Assembly (NCBI RefSeq): GCF_017104565.1
Contig: NZ_JAAGPD010000027.1
Coordinates: 62,001 to 126,000 of the forward strand
Direction of reading: 5' to 3'
Source: Paraburkholderia sp. Tr-20389
GTDB lineage: Bacteria; Pseudomonadota; Gammaproteobacteria; Burkholderiales; Burkholderiaceae
DNA length: 64,000 nucleotides
Each line of letters starts with the position of its first letter. Positions within the stretch are counted from its first letter, which is position 1. Positions 1-7,458 of this stretch are shown one piece after another. The notes below the pieces were generated by a model. That model was not told the origin of the DNA, did no database searches, and saw only the letters and a program-made list of their open reading frames with translations. The position numbers and the translations under genes are program-made.

Positions 1-2
1 CA

Positions 3-803
3 GCACTCCGAGCCATATGCCGTTTCCCGGGCAATGCCGAGTCATTCGAGTCCGCCATGGTCGAAAGCGGGTTTATTTCGCGAGATGGTCAATCCATTCG
101 AGTGAATGGATGGGATGAGTACAACGCCGCGCTCATCGCAAACTGGTCGAACGGCCAGAAAGGCGGTCGACCGCGCAAATGCGGGCATCAAAGTACCCAG
201 ACCGAACCCGAAACAAACCCAAAAGAAACCCTTGGGTTTCCTGAGCAGAACCCAACGGAAACCCAAGGGGTAACCCACGACGAACCGATAAGAGAAGATA
301 AGAGTAGAGAAGACAAGATAGGACCACAACAAACTTATGTCGAGTTGGCACTCGACGACGCTTCGCTGGGCGAGAATCGCAATGGTGAGCAAGGCGTGCA
401 GCAACCGCCTGCCGAAAAGCCGAAGCGGACCCGCAAGGCTACGACGTCAATCGAAGACGTAGAGGCGGTGTTCGACTACTGGAAGGCGAAGCGCGAACAT
501 CCACGCGCCAAGCTCGATGCGAAACGTGAGAAGAACATCCGCGCACGCCTCGCTGACGGCTACATGGTCGCCGAACTGTGCCAAGCAGTTGACGGCATCG
601 CGAAATCGGCGTTCCACATGGGCGAAAACGACCAGCAAACGGTCTACGACGACGTCGAACTGATCTGCCGCAACGCAGGGAACGTCGACAAGTTCATCCG
701 GCTTGCTGACGCCCCGTCGCCGTCATCGCTGTCGAAGGCTGGCGCGAAGACCGCCGCAGCGGCACAACGCTGGCTCGCACGACAAGTAAGCGGCAATGGT
801 TAA
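3..803 (+). CDS. Phage replication-type protein, 5' end outside window
   Basis: The reading frame is open to the left edge, so the gene is partial; the ATG at 57 is internal, because the codons before it (ALRAICRFPGNAESFESA) continue the same protein fold. The early part (ESGF..RDG..IRVNGWDEYNAALIANW) resembles the winged-helix region of phage replication initiators of the DnaT/gpO kind. It is followed by a low-complexity, charged linker (about residues 40-130 of the visible part) and a C-terminal alpha-helical domain (YWKAKREHPRAKLD, then RLADGYMVAELCQAVDGIAKSAFHMG) of the type found at the end of phage primosome or helicase-loader proteins. I infer a role in phage DNA replication. The exact family is not proven, and no helicase gene follows it here. 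Confidence 0.6.
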   Translation, partial: ALRAICRFPGNAESFESAMVESGFISRDGQSIRVNGWDEYNAALIANWSNGQKGGRPRKCGHQSTQTEPETNPKETLGFPEQNPTETQGVTHDEPIREDKSREDKIGPQQTYVELALDDASLGENRNGEQGVQQPPAEKPKRTRKATTSIEDVEAVFDYWKAKREHPRAKLDAKREKNIRARLADGYMVAELCQAVDGIAKSAFHMGENDQQTVYDDVELICRNAGNVDKFIRLADAPSPSSLSKAGAKTAAAAQRWLARQVSGNG

Positions 804-899
804 CGGCGACAAACGACACGAACTGTCCAATCCGCCTACTTTTTCACATGTTCAACGATCGGCCGTAGATGTCTGCGGCCGGTCCCATTGGAGACGCAA

Positions 900-1448
900 G
901 TGCTCAAGATTTTCGGTGGCAAGGCAACGACGAACGAAGTAGCGCAATCGGTGAGCGCAGAAGCTGAGGAGATCCGCCTCGACGAGCAGACGGTGCAACG
1001 CTTGCTCAGCAACCTCGAGGCGATGAGGCTGGTCCTTGACCGCTCAAAGGCTGAAGCTGTGCGCTGCCTCGCGGACCCTGCGGCAGTACTGCCGCAAGAA
1101 CTGCAGCGGGCGCTGGTTTCCGAGCGCGACGCCCAGGCCGCCTATGACGCGGCGGTCAGCGAACATCGATGCGCCGCCGACGCGCTCTTCGAGCGTCAAA
1201 AAGAGATCACCGAGCGAAGGGCCCGTGAAGACTCGGCCGCGAGAAAGACCGCGTTCGAGGCGGCGCGGTCAGCCTATTGGGCGCAGTGCGAGGCGCTGAT
1301 CAAGCCCGCGTTGGAGGTGCGCTGTCTCGCCGCCGCTGCTGGCGTGTGGATGCCGACCTGGCAACCCGGTGATCTGCTTTTCGCTGACGACTCCGATATC
1401 AGCGTGGCGGGTCAGGTGTTGTCGATTTGGCGGAGCATGACGCCGTGA
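900..1448 (+). CDS. Hypothetical phage protein with coiled coil
   Basis: This is a 182-aa protein I do not recognise. I chose the GTG at 900 because GGAGA lies 6 bases before it; a TTG at 888 is in frame but has no ribosome-binding site. The first 100 residues are rich in E, A, R and L with heptad-like spacing, which suggests a coiled coil. The C-terminal 60 residues (VRCLAAAAGVWMPTWQPGDL) look globular. It sits between the replication-type gene and an AlpA-like regulator on the same strand, so it is probably an accessory phage gene. The frame is open and coding-like throughout. Confidence 0.5.
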   Translation: MLKIFGGKATTNEVAQSVSAEAEEIRLDEQTVQRLLSNLEAMRLVLDRSKAEAVRCLADPAAVLPQELQRALVSERDAQAAYDAAVSEHRCAADALFERQKEITERRAREDSAARKTAFEAARSAYWAQCEALIKPALEVRCLAAAAGVWMPTWQPGDLLFADDSDISVAGQVLSIWRSMTP

Positions 1449-1572
1449 CGCAACACTGGACGCGTTGATACGCCACGGGATTTAGGCTTTGGTTGTCCAA
1501 CGCTGATAGCATTGATGTATGTTGCTTTTGGTGCGCCCGATTATCTCGCGATGGTCTGGCGCTTTTCGTTAG

Positions 1573-1605
1573 CGCCCGCATTGCGATCTGCAATCGGGCG
1601 TTTTT
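1573..1605 (+). terminator. Intrinsic terminator just upstream of AlpA-like gene
   Basis: The arms CGCCCGCATTGC and GCAATCGGGCG pair with one bulge and are followed by TTTTTCGTTT. The T-run ends only a few bases before the GGAG ribosome-binding site of the next gene, so the terminator and the translation signal are nearly fused. A weaker hairpin (GCGCC..GGCGC, then TTTTCG) lies just before it. Confidence 0.65.
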
Positions 1606-1620
1606 CGTTTGGAGCCCCGT

Positions 1621-1818
1621 ATGTCTCAAAGGATCATTCGCTGCCCGGACGTTTGCGGTCGCATCGGAGTTAGCAGGAGCAGCCTCTACCGGCTCGTCGC
1701 TGTGGGAGAGTTCCCGCAGCCCGTCAAGCTGTCGACTCAAGGCCGCGCGGTAGGTTGGCTTGCAACGGACGTCGACCGGTATATCGAAGCGCGTGCGGCA
1801 ACTCGCCCAGTCGCATAG
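1621..1818 (+). CDS. AlpA-family phage transcriptional regulator
   Basis: This is a 65-aa protein with a MerR/AlpA-type helix-turn-helix: RCPDVCGRIGVSRSSLYRLV, then a wing with FPQPVKLS, GRAVGWLATDV and DRYI. This is the standard layout of AlpA regulators (about 65-75 aa), which switch on prophage or island genes such as excision functions. The ATG at 1621 is chosen over an in-frame TTG at 1609 because GGAG lies 7 bases upstream. It is the only phage-type regulator seen in the window. The family is clear; the target genes are unknown. Confidence 0.8.
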   Translation: MSQRIIRCPDVCGRIGVSRSSLYRLVAVGEFPQPVKLSTQGRAVGWLATDVDRYIEARAATRPVA

Positions 1819-1965
1819 ACGGCCCGGCATTTCCCCTGATCCGCCGCCTACCACTGCTCCCTCCTAAGCACCGCTCCTCACATCCCCCGTAGTCCCTGTA
1901 GCTACTCCCCATCATTCGCGCACAGTCCGCCAATCGTGGCGTCGCTTGCGCGCCAAACACCAACT

Positions 1966-2352
1966 ATGACAACCATCGCATCACCACTCTCCGGAAGCGA
2001 GATCGGCGGCGCTTTGCTTTGGCCGATCCCCTCGAGCAGCCTCAGTTTGCCGACAACGATCAACGGGAATTCGAGCGTTTGATCGGCGCTGATTCAATCC
2101 TGCGGCTACCAGAAGATCACCGTCGGCCTGAAATCTACGCAAGCTGGACAGATCCAAATTCAGCGATTCCTTGACGCCGCCGGCTCAGCGCCGCAGGGAG
2201 CGCCGATCACCGCCGCCCTCTCGGCGAACACTGCTGGTGTCGCGAACGCAATCGACGGCGTACCGTTCCAGTCCTTCCAAGTCACAGTAACCAACACCGG
2301 CAGCTCGGCGGCAGCACTGTCGGGCGTGCAGGCAATTCTCCAGAGTGCTTAA
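1966..2352 (+). pseudogene. Phage protein gene interrupted by in-frame TGA
   Basis: From the ATG at 1966 the frame reads 38 codons, meets TGA at 2080-2082, then continues without a break to TAA at 2350. The part after the stop (GYQKITVGLKSTQAGQIQIQ, FLDAAG, then PFQSFQVTVTNTGSS) is clearly coding and resembles small beta-rich phage proteins found beside tail genes in Burkholderia phages. After the TGA there is no ATG, GTG or TTG start until close to the end, so the downstream half cannot be a separate gene with a normal start. A CGA-to-TGA change would explain the stop. The next small frame begins 3 bases after the TAA, as in an operon. Confidence 0.6.
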
Positions 2353-2355
2353 CCC

Positions 2356-2538
2356 ATGACCACACTTCCGCAAGAAAGCTCAACACCAACATCGCGGGAC
2401 CAGATCGTAGGTCGGCAACGCGAGGACCATTCGATCGCGGATGACCGTCCAACCATTTATCAGGAACCTGCCACCGTCATCGGTGGTGTTGGCTACGGGA
2501 GAGCCGGTTGGTACAGCGTGCCAATCCGGGCGCAGTAG
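2356..2538 (+). CDS. Hypothetical 60-aa protein
   Basis: The ATG lies 3 bases after the stop of the broken phage gene, which suggests translational coupling. The product (MTTLPQESSTPTSRDQIVGR at the start) is polar, has no clear domain and matches no family I know. A longer frame overlaps it from 2441 to 2680 in another register, and I cannot tell from codon use which is real. Either the gene is a small phage accessory gene or the region is decayed. Confidence 0.3.
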   Translation: MTTLPQESSTPTSRDQIVGRQREDHSIADDRPTIYQEPATVIGGVGYGRAGWYSVPIRAQ

Positions 2539-2705
2539 TGGCCCCACTGCGCTCGGCGATCGATCGCCCGCCGCTGCAGCACTCAACTCGGTGAGGCCTC
2601 CCCCCCCGTATCACCCTCTCGCGATCGCTAAACGCGCGCTTCTAAACGAGCCCGCTGACACGATCTACCCCGCTGACTAGCCGTCTGCGTCAGCGCGTCC
2701 CCCGA

Positions 2706-2730
2706 AGCCCCGCAAACGCGGGGCTTTTTC
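2706..2730 (+). terminator. Intrinsic terminator before tail-fibre gene
   Basis: Perfect 8-bp arms AGCCCCGC and GCGGGGCT with an AAAC loop are followed by TTTTTCTTTTTT. As at 1573-1605, the T-run ends directly at the GGAG site of the next gene. Confidence 0.75.
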
Positions 2731-2746
2731 TTTTTTGGAGCCCCCC

Positions 2747-4510
2747 TTGGACCGCCAATCGGTTTATCCCGGCCAAATCCCTCTTGAAACCGACCTCCTG
2801 AACACGAACCGCAACGTGCTGATCGCGGTCGGAAAGATGCTCTCGGACATGCTCGGCACGTCGACGTATGCATCGGGTCTCGGGTGCGTGGCGACGGCGC
2901 CCGCATCTCTGAGCGTGCAGGTGCAGCCCGGTCAGCTCTATGCGCTGCAGAACCTCGACAACACGGCGTATTCGTCGCTCGCGCTGGACCAGACGCATCA
3001 GATCGTGAAGCAGGGCATCGCGCTCGACGCGACGACGCTGGCGTGCGCCGCGCCGACGACGGCGGGCTACTCGATCAACTACCTAATCGAGGCGAACTAC
3101 GCGGACGTCGACACGAATGCGGTGGTGCTTGCCTATTACAACGCGACCAACCCTGCACAGGCGTTCAGCGGGCCCGGCGGCAACGGCCAGCCGAGCATGA
3201 CGACGCGCGCGGGTAAGGTGGTGCTTACGCTCAAGGCTGGCGTCGCCGCCGCAACCGGCACGCAGATCACGCCGGCGGTCGACAGCGGCTGCGTGGGCCT
3301 GTGGGTCGTGACCGTGGCGAACGGCCAGTCGACGATCACCTCGGCGAACATCTCGCAGTACCCTGGCGCGCCGATCCTGCCGACGTCGCTGTTGCAGTCG
3401 ATGATCTCGAACAACCTCGAGTACGGCATCGACAGCGGCGCGGCTAACACAGTACAGGCTACGTTCCCGCTGCCGCCGACGTCGCTCGTCGACAACCAGC
3501 AGTTTTGGGTCAAGATCAAGACGACGAACACGGGCGCAACAACCTTTACGCCCAACCCCGGTGTGATTGCGGCCGCCCCGGTTGTCGGTGGAGCGCATGC
3601 AGCGCTGCAGGGCAACGAACTGGTCGCGAACGGCCGCGCACTGTTCGTCTATCGCACCGACATCGCTTCGTATGTACTGGAGTCATGCACGGGCGCTTCG
3701 CTGCAGACCTCTCCCGCGACGCAGAGCCAACACGCTGCTCAGATTGGGCAATCCTTCCCGTCCGTGAGCTCGTCGGTTGCATCGAACGCGCTCACGGTCG
3801 GTCTCACAGGCCCGACCGCACTCGCATTTCGCAACCCGACGCTCACCAATGGCGCGCCCGTCGTCGGTTCCGTCTCGGTATCGCAGTCGTTGACCGTTCC
3901 TTCTGGCGCGACGCTCGGCAGCGCCAACGGGGTTCAGGCGACGTTCGCGATCCTCGAGTTGTACAACGGCGGCTTGCCGCAACTCGGCATCGTGAACCTG
4001 TCTGGCGGCGTTGACCTGTCCGAAACCGGTTTGATCAGCGCGACAGCGATCTCGTCGGGCGCAACTTCAGCGAGCACGGTCTATTCGAGTTCCGCAGTCT
4101 CGAATAGTCCGTATCGGGTCGTCGGCGTGATTCAGTTGACGGAAGCCACTGCCGGCACATATGCAACTGCTCCGACATTGGTGCAGGGGATGGGCGGCCA
4201 GGCGTTCGCGGCGTTGCAATCATTCGGGGTGGGCCAGACTGAACAGAGCATGGTGGGCAGCCGGGCTATCGGTACCACGTATTACAACACTACGGGCCGC
4301 ACGATCTGGGTCAGCATCCTCATGAGCAGTGCATCAGTTGCCAACGCTCGATTGCAGGTGGGAGTCGGTAGCGCGATCTTCTACGGAGACGGCGCGCAGG
4401 TCGCTGGTGGAGCGTTCGGGATTCAATTTCCTGTTCGTCCCGGTCAGTCTTATGGCGTCGGCTATCAGGCCGGCAGTGGAACGCTTGCTTCTTGGTGGGA
4501 GATTCGATAA
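2747..4510 (+). CDS. Phage tail-fibre-like structural protein
   Basis: This is a 587-aa protein that I place among the tail-fibre or receptor-binding proteins of Burkholderia phages. The N-terminus (DRQSVYPGQIPLETDLLN, then LQNLDNTAYSSL and THQIVKQGI) is the conserved part of that family. The rest is rich in A, S, T, G and V with short beta-like repeats, as expected of fibre shafts, and the last 110 residues look like a compact tip domain. I chose the TTG at 2747 because relatives begin with this DRQ motif and GGAG lies 6 bases before it. The next gene starts directly after the stop codon, so the two are coupled. There is no signal peptide. Confidence 0.7.
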   Translation: MDRQSVYPGQIPLETDLLNTNRNVLIAVGKMLSDMLGTSTYASGLGCVATAPASLSVQVQPGQLYALQNLDNTAYSSLALDQTHQIVKQGIALDATTLACAAPTTAGYSINYLIEANYADVDTNAVVLAYYNATNPAQAFSGPGGNGQPSMTTRAGKVVLTLKAGVAAATGTQITPAVDSGCVGLWVVTVANGQSTITSANISQYPGAPILPTSLLQSMISNNLEYGIDSGAANTVQATFPLPPTSLVDNQQFWVKIKTTNTGATTFTPNPGVIAAAPVVGGAHAALQGNELVANGRALFVYRTDIASYVLESCTGASLQTSPATQSQHAAQIGQSFPSVSSSVASNALTVGLTGPTALAFRNPTLTNGAPVVGSVSVSQSLTVPSGATLGSANGVQATFAILELYNGGLPQLGIVNLSGGVDLSETGLISATAISSGATSASTVYSSSAVSNSPYRVVGVIQLTEATAGTYATAPTLVQGMGGQAFAALQSFGVGQTEQSMVGSRAIGTTYYNTTGRTIWVSILMSSASVANARLQVGVGSAIFYGDGAQVAGGAFGIQFPVRPGQSYGVGYQAGSGTLASWWEIR

Positions 4511-4999
4511 ATGACGTTTGCTGACCAGTATTACTTGGACGCGTCGGGCGGCCTGCACTTTCTGTCCCAGCAAGACCACGCCAACGCCATCGCGCAGGGA
4601 CTTTCGATCCCGGAAGACTCATGGACGATCGCTACGCCCGAACAGGTCGAAGCACTCCAGAACCCACCTCTTACGACTAAGCAAAAGGCCGAGCAGATCC
4701 TTGCGGGCGGATTGACCGTCACGAGTGCGGGTACGCCGGCGCTCAACGGCACCTTTCCGGTCGACGCGCTGAGCCAGTCCGACATCATCGCGATCGAGAC
4801 CAGCCTGAATGCCGGGAAGGGATTCCCGGGTGGCGCGACCACCTTCAGCTATCCGGACGCGACTGGCGCGATGCGCGCGTTCAGCGAGTCAAACTTCACG
4901 GACTTCGCGGCCGCTGTGCGTGACTTCGTGTACGGCTGTCGCGGGGTGATAGCTGGAGCGTCGACGGTGCTGCCGGTAGCTTCGGTGGCCATCCCGTAA
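4511..4999 (+). CDS. Phage tail-fibre partner (assembly-type) protein
   Basis: This is a 162-aa protein whose ATG begins at the base after the tail-fibre stop codon. The N-terminus (FADQYYLDASGGLHFLSQ, then IPEDSWTIATPEQVEALQNP) matches the style of tail-fibre assembly or DUF4376-like proteins, which are usually coded right after the fibre gene. The C-terminal half (NGTFPVDALSQSDIIAIETS, then FSYPDATGAMRAFSES) looks like the DUF4376 region. I infer help in fibre folding or attachment. The gene appears intact. Confidence 0.6.
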   Translation: MTFADQYYLDASGGLHFLSQQDHANAIAQGLSIPEDSWTIATPEQVEALQNPPLTTKQKAEQILAGGLTVTSAGTPALNGTFPVDALSQSDIIAIETSLNAGKGFPGGATTFSYPDATGAMRAFSESNFTDFAAAVRDFVYGCRGVIAGASTVLPVASVAIP

Positions 5000-5027
5000 T
5001 TTAGTCAGCCTCCGGATGACGCAGAAA

Positions 5028-5055
5028 CCCCCGCCGGCAGCGCCGCGCGGGGCTC
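5028..5055. terminator. GC-rich hairpin between convergent genes
   Basis: CCCCCGC and GCGGGG arms enclose a GC-rich loop, with CTCTTTCC on the plus side and TTTC on the minus side. It lies between the plus-strand gene ending at 4999 and the minus-strand gene ending at 5063, so it may stop transcription from both. Confidence 0.4.
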
Positions 5056-5062
5056 TTTCCGC

Positions 5063-5344
5063 TTACTTCGCCTTCAGGTTGTGCCAAACGCGAGCGACCG
5101 ACTCGGTAACGATGACCTCGAACTCGAGTCCTGTGGACTTAGCAGCGGTCTTTGCCTTCGACAGAACTTCATCGCGAGTCGCGGTCCCGTCGTAGTTGTA
5201 TTCAGCGGTCGGGAGGTGATATCGATTCCCTTTGCTGTCTGCGATGTAACGCGAGAACCCCTGCTTCTCCATTGCGCCGTGCAGCTTTTCGTAGTCGTCG
5301 CTTTCTCCGTCGTGCAATTCGACCCGCGTGGTGAACTTCGTCAT
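5063..5344 (-). CDS. GhoS-like (DUF2622) protein, downstream copy
   Basis: This is a 93-aa protein (TRVELHDGESDDYEKLHGAM, then RYHLPTAEYNYDG and AKSTGLEFEVIVTES). The small alpha/beta ferredoxin-like pattern fits DUF2622, the family named after GhoS, the E. coli RNase antitoxin that cuts ghoT mRNA in a type V toxin-antitoxin system. AAAGGA precedes the ATG. The gene lies 15 bp after a related gene on the same strand, and the two share TRVELH, DY and LPTAEY, so they arose by duplication. No GhoT gene is next to them. The RNase role is inferred from the family only. Confidence 0.6.
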   Translation of the reverse strand: MTKFTTRVELHDGESDDYEKLHGAMEKQGFSRYIADSKGNRYHLPTAEYNYDGTATRDEVLSKAKTAAKSTGLEFEVIVTESVARVWHNLKAK

Positions 5345-5359
5345 TTCGAATCCTTTCGA

Positions 5360-5644
5360 TTAAGCCGTCGGCAAACCGTTCCAGCGCGCGTCATTGAACT
5401 GCACCGTGATGATCGAACCAGTCTTCCCAATCGATGCAACGGCCAATTTCGCGAGTTCCAGGACGGCGTTGGTATCGATCTCAGCGACGGAGTAATACTC
5501 TGCCGTCGGTAGCTGGTAACGCACTCCTTCGTCATTAGGGATGGTCCGCATGAACTTCTGCGCTGCCATCGCCGCGTGGAGATTCTGATAGTCCGAAGCG
5601 TTCGCGTTGTGTAGTTCGACGCGTGTCAAATAGCTGTTCGCCAT
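5360..5644 (-). CDS. GhoS-like (DUF2622) protein, upstream copy
   Basis: This is a 94-aa paralogue of the next gene (LTRVELHNANASDYQNLHAA, then VRYQLPTAEYYSV). The start at 5644 is supported by AAAGGGA nearby and by alignment with the paralogue; a frame extending to 5728 is open but has no such support. It is first in a two-gene minus-strand unit within the prophage remnant, convergent with the tail genes and divergent from the DUF2280 genes. Proteins of this type recur in Burkholderia prophages. Whether they act as antitoxins is not known. Confidence 0.6.
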   Translation of the reverse strand: MANSYLTRVELHNANASDYQNLHAAMAAQKFMRTIPNDEGVRYQLPTAEYYSVAEIDTNAVLELAKLAVASIGKTGSIITVQFNDARWNGLPTA

Positions 5645-5794
5645 TCTTAAATCCCTTTGCGCGTGATTGACGGTGTCCGGCCCCCGAACACCTTTCGCGC
5701 AAATGGGGGGCGCGGCCCAGATCTTCAATCCCCTTCGAGAAATTTGGATAGGGGCTGGCGGCCCGTGGCCGCCCCGACCTCTACGAGAATCAAT

Positions 5795-6073
5795 GTGAGA
5801 GAAACCCGTGAAAACCTGAAAACCCGGACCAGAGCGTCCGGCAAATCACTCCGCGAACAGGAGCACGAGATCGAGAACGGACGACGCGCGATCCTTGAGC
5901 AACTGGAGCCGATCGAAGACCCGTCCGTACGCCTCAAGGTTCTATACCGAGTTTGTCGGCGAGCCGAGGATCAAGGTGATCTCGTCACCGTGCTGTGCGC
6001 ACTAGAGCGAGCCGCGATAGAGGCCTGGTTACTTGAATCTTCTTTAATGGATTCTGGAAGATGGCTGCACTGA
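5795..6073 (+). pseudogene. Degenerate DUF2280-type remnant
   Basis: The frame is open from 5657, but only the last 60-70 residues look conserved. PSVRLKVLYRVCRRAEDQGD, followed by ALERAAIEA, matches the equivalent part of the two DUF2280 proteins downstream (AAVRLRR..ANKAEDQGN..ALEQAAKEA). The usual tail after that (GGAFTNK...GPNGAP) is missing. Instead the frame runs into the spacer and overlaps the next gene by 13 bases. I read it as a third, truncated copy of the array. The GTG at 5795 is one possible start, without a good ribosome-binding site. Confidence 0.45.
6047..6060 (+). repeat. Leader repeat before first intact DUF2280 gene
   Basis: ATGGATTCTGGAAG ends just before the ATG at 6061. 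A related 14-mer, ATGGATTTCCAAAG (6588-6601), sits at the same place before the ATG at 6602. The sequence just upstream of each also matches in part (TTACTTGAATC and TTACCTTGATAC). Gene and leader were therefore duplicated together. Confidence 0.55.
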
Positions 6074-6540
6074 CTGACGAGGTTAAGGCCTTTATCGTGC
6101 GGGGGCTTGCGTGCTTCGAGACCCCCACGGAAGTGGCGAGGTACGTTAAAGAAGAATTCGGGATTGTCGTGACCGCGTCTCAGGTGCAGGCGTACGACCC
6201 GACGAAGCGTCAGGGGCGCTCACTTAGCGAAAAATGGCGGGCCACGTTTGCGGCGGATCGTGCGGCGTTCCGCGCCAAGGTCGAGGAAATTCCGATCGCC
6301 AATCTGGCCTTCCGGCTTCAGGAACTCACGAAACTCTATCGGAAGGCGACTTCGCAGGGCAATGTTGTCGCTGCTTCCTCACTACTCGAGCAAGCCGCCA
6401 AAGAGGTGGGCGGGGCATTCACCAACAAACAACGACATGAGGTTGCCGGGCCGAACGGCGCGCCTGTGGCTGTCACGCAAACGACGATGACAGCCGAAGA
6501 GTTCGATGCACGGGCGAAGCGTCTGCTAGATGCCTACTGA
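6061..6540 (+). CDS. DUF2280 phage protein, copy 1
   Basis: This 159-aa protein belongs to DUF2280, a phage family often coded beside the large terminase and suspected to be a small-terminase-like DNA-binding subunit. An N-terminal helix-turn-helix-like part (FIVRGLACFETPTEVARYVK, then FGIVVTASQVQAYDPTK) is followed by SEKWRATF and a helical part with KATSQGNVVAA, and the tail GGAFTNKQRHEVAGPNGAP. The same order occurs in the copy 62 bp downstream. No large-terminase gene is present in the window, so the packaging role, if any, cannot be complete here. Confidence 0.7.
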   Translation: MAALTDEVKAFIVRGLACFETPTEVARYVKEEFGIVVTASQVQAYDPTKRQGRSLSEKWRATFAADRAAFRAKVEEIPIANLAFRLQELTKLYRKATSQGNVVAASSLLEQAAKEVGGAFTNKQRHEVAGPNGAPVAVTQTTMTAEEFDARAKRLLDAY

Positions 6541-6601
6541 CCCGCAAGGCGGCGAAACTGGCAACCGCTTACCTTGATACAACCTTGATGGATTTCCAAA
6601 G

Positions 6602-7105
6602 ATGGCGGTACTTACTGAAGACTTGAAACTCGCGATTGTGCGGGCGCTTGCGTGTTATGACTCGCCGAAGCAGGTCGCTAGGTGCATCAAGGAAGAATTC
6701 GGTGTGACGGTGAGCCCGCAACAGGTCGAGTCGTACGACCCGGAAAAGTATGCGGGTCGCGCGCTCAGCAAGAAATGGCGGGCGATTTTTGAGCAAACAC
6801 GGAAGAGCTTTCTGGAAGATATCGGTAAGGTTTCGGTCGCAAACGCTGCGGTCCGCCTGCGTCGCATCGAGCGACTGGCCAACAAAGCCGAAGATCAAGG
6901 TAACGTGGCGTTGGCTCTGAATGCGCTTGAGCAGGCTGCGAAGGAGGCCGGCGGAGCGTTCACGAATAAGACTCGCGTCGAGGCGTCCGGCCCGAACGGC
7001 GCGCCGATTCCGCATGCCCATGCACACGCGCATGCACACATCGCGTCGGACGTGACGCCAGACGAGTACGCGAAGGTCGTACGCCAGGTGCTCGACGAGT
7101 ATTGA
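6602..7105 (+). CDS. DUF2280 phage protein, copy 2
   Basis: This 167-aa paralogue of the preceding gene carries the same blocks: VRALACYDSPKQVARCIKEE, SPQQVESYDPEKYAGRALS, ANKAEDQGN, LEQAAKEAGGAFTNK and SGPNGAP. It differs by a histidine/alanine run near the C-terminus (repeated HA pairs, about residues 138-147), which may bind metal or may simply be slippage-prone DNA. The leader before its ATG repeats the leader of copy 1. It is the last recognisable phage structural or packaging-type gene before the unknown region. Confidence 0.7.
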   Translation: MAVLTEDLKLAIVRALACYDSPKQVARCIKEEFGVTVSPQQVESYDPEKYAGRALSKKWRAIFEQTRKSFLEDIGKVSVANAAVRLRRIERLANKAEDQGNVALALNALEQAAKEAGGAFTNKTRVEASGPNGAPIPHAHAHAHAHIASDVTPDEYAKVVRQVLDEY

Positions 7106-7212
7106 TCGAGCCACACGTGCAAGGGGCGCCCGCCCAAGTCTGCGGCCGACTTGGGGCATACGTGAGACTGAAATCCGCTTTACAGCTGCTACAGTAATTA
7201 CCCGGATTTATG

Positions 7213-7240
7213 TTGACAGTCGCGTCGGGAGTGATAACCT
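7213..7240 (+). promoter_or_regulatory. Putative sigma-70 promoter, plus strand
   Basis: TTGACA (7213-7218) is followed after 16 bases by TAACCT (7235-7240). No plus-strand gene follows; transcription would run antisense through the small peptide gene at 7298-7381 to the hairpin at 7412-7458. Confidence 0.45.
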
Positions 7241-7254
7241 ACAAGCGAGCAGTG

Positions 7255-7289
7255 AAAAGGCCCGGCTCAGCGCGAACTGAACACGGGCC
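7255..7289 (-). terminator. Intrinsic terminator for 27-aa peptide gene
   Basis: Read on the minus strand, GGCCCG and CGGGCC arms flank a 19-base loop, with TTTT right after. It follows the stop codon of the small peptide gene by a few bases. Confidence 0.5.
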
Positions 7290-7297
7290 GCCGACCA

Positions 7298-7381
7298 TCA
7301 GTGACCGGTGTAAGCCATCAAGGCATACACCACCGCAGCCGCGGCATAAATCCACGACATGGCAAGGCAGTAGCTGCTCAT
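7298..7381 (-). CDS. 27-aa hydrophobic peptide, toxin-like
   Basis: The peptide begins MSSYCLAMSWIYAAAAVV and ends with YALMAYTGH, a single membrane-spanning helix with few charges. AGGGGGA lies 8 bases before the ATG, and an intrinsic terminator follows directly. A longer in-frame reading to 7498 exists, but its N-terminal part is not membrane-like and lacks a ribosome-binding site. Size and composition resemble type I toxin peptides such as DinQ or ShoB, or a phage membrane accessory peptide. I do not recognise a named family. The structured DNA on both sides is described separately. Confidence 0.4.
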   Translation of the reverse strand: MSSYCLAMSWIYAAAAVVYALMAYTGH

Positions 7382-7411
7382 AGGCAGTTCCCCCTGTAAA
7401 GGGTTAAACGG

Positions 7412-7458
7412 AACGCGGATCGACAAACTGTCTTGGCGGGCACGAGTCGATCCGCGTT
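7412..7458. promoter_or_regulatory. Perfect 13-bp inverted repeat upstream of peptide gene
   Basis: AACGCGGATCGAC (7412-7424) and GTCGATCCGCGTT (7446-7458) pair perfectly across a 21-base loop. On the plus strand TTGCTTTTG follows, so it could end a plus-strand RNA. On the minus strand it would fold in the 5' leader of the peptide mRNA about 30 bases before the start codon. Confidence 0.6.

Noticed and set aside
2441-2680. A 79-aa frame between the broken phage gene and the tail-fibre gene
   Set aside because: No ribosome-binding site and low-complexity product; it overlaps a better-placed 60-aa frame, and neither is certain.
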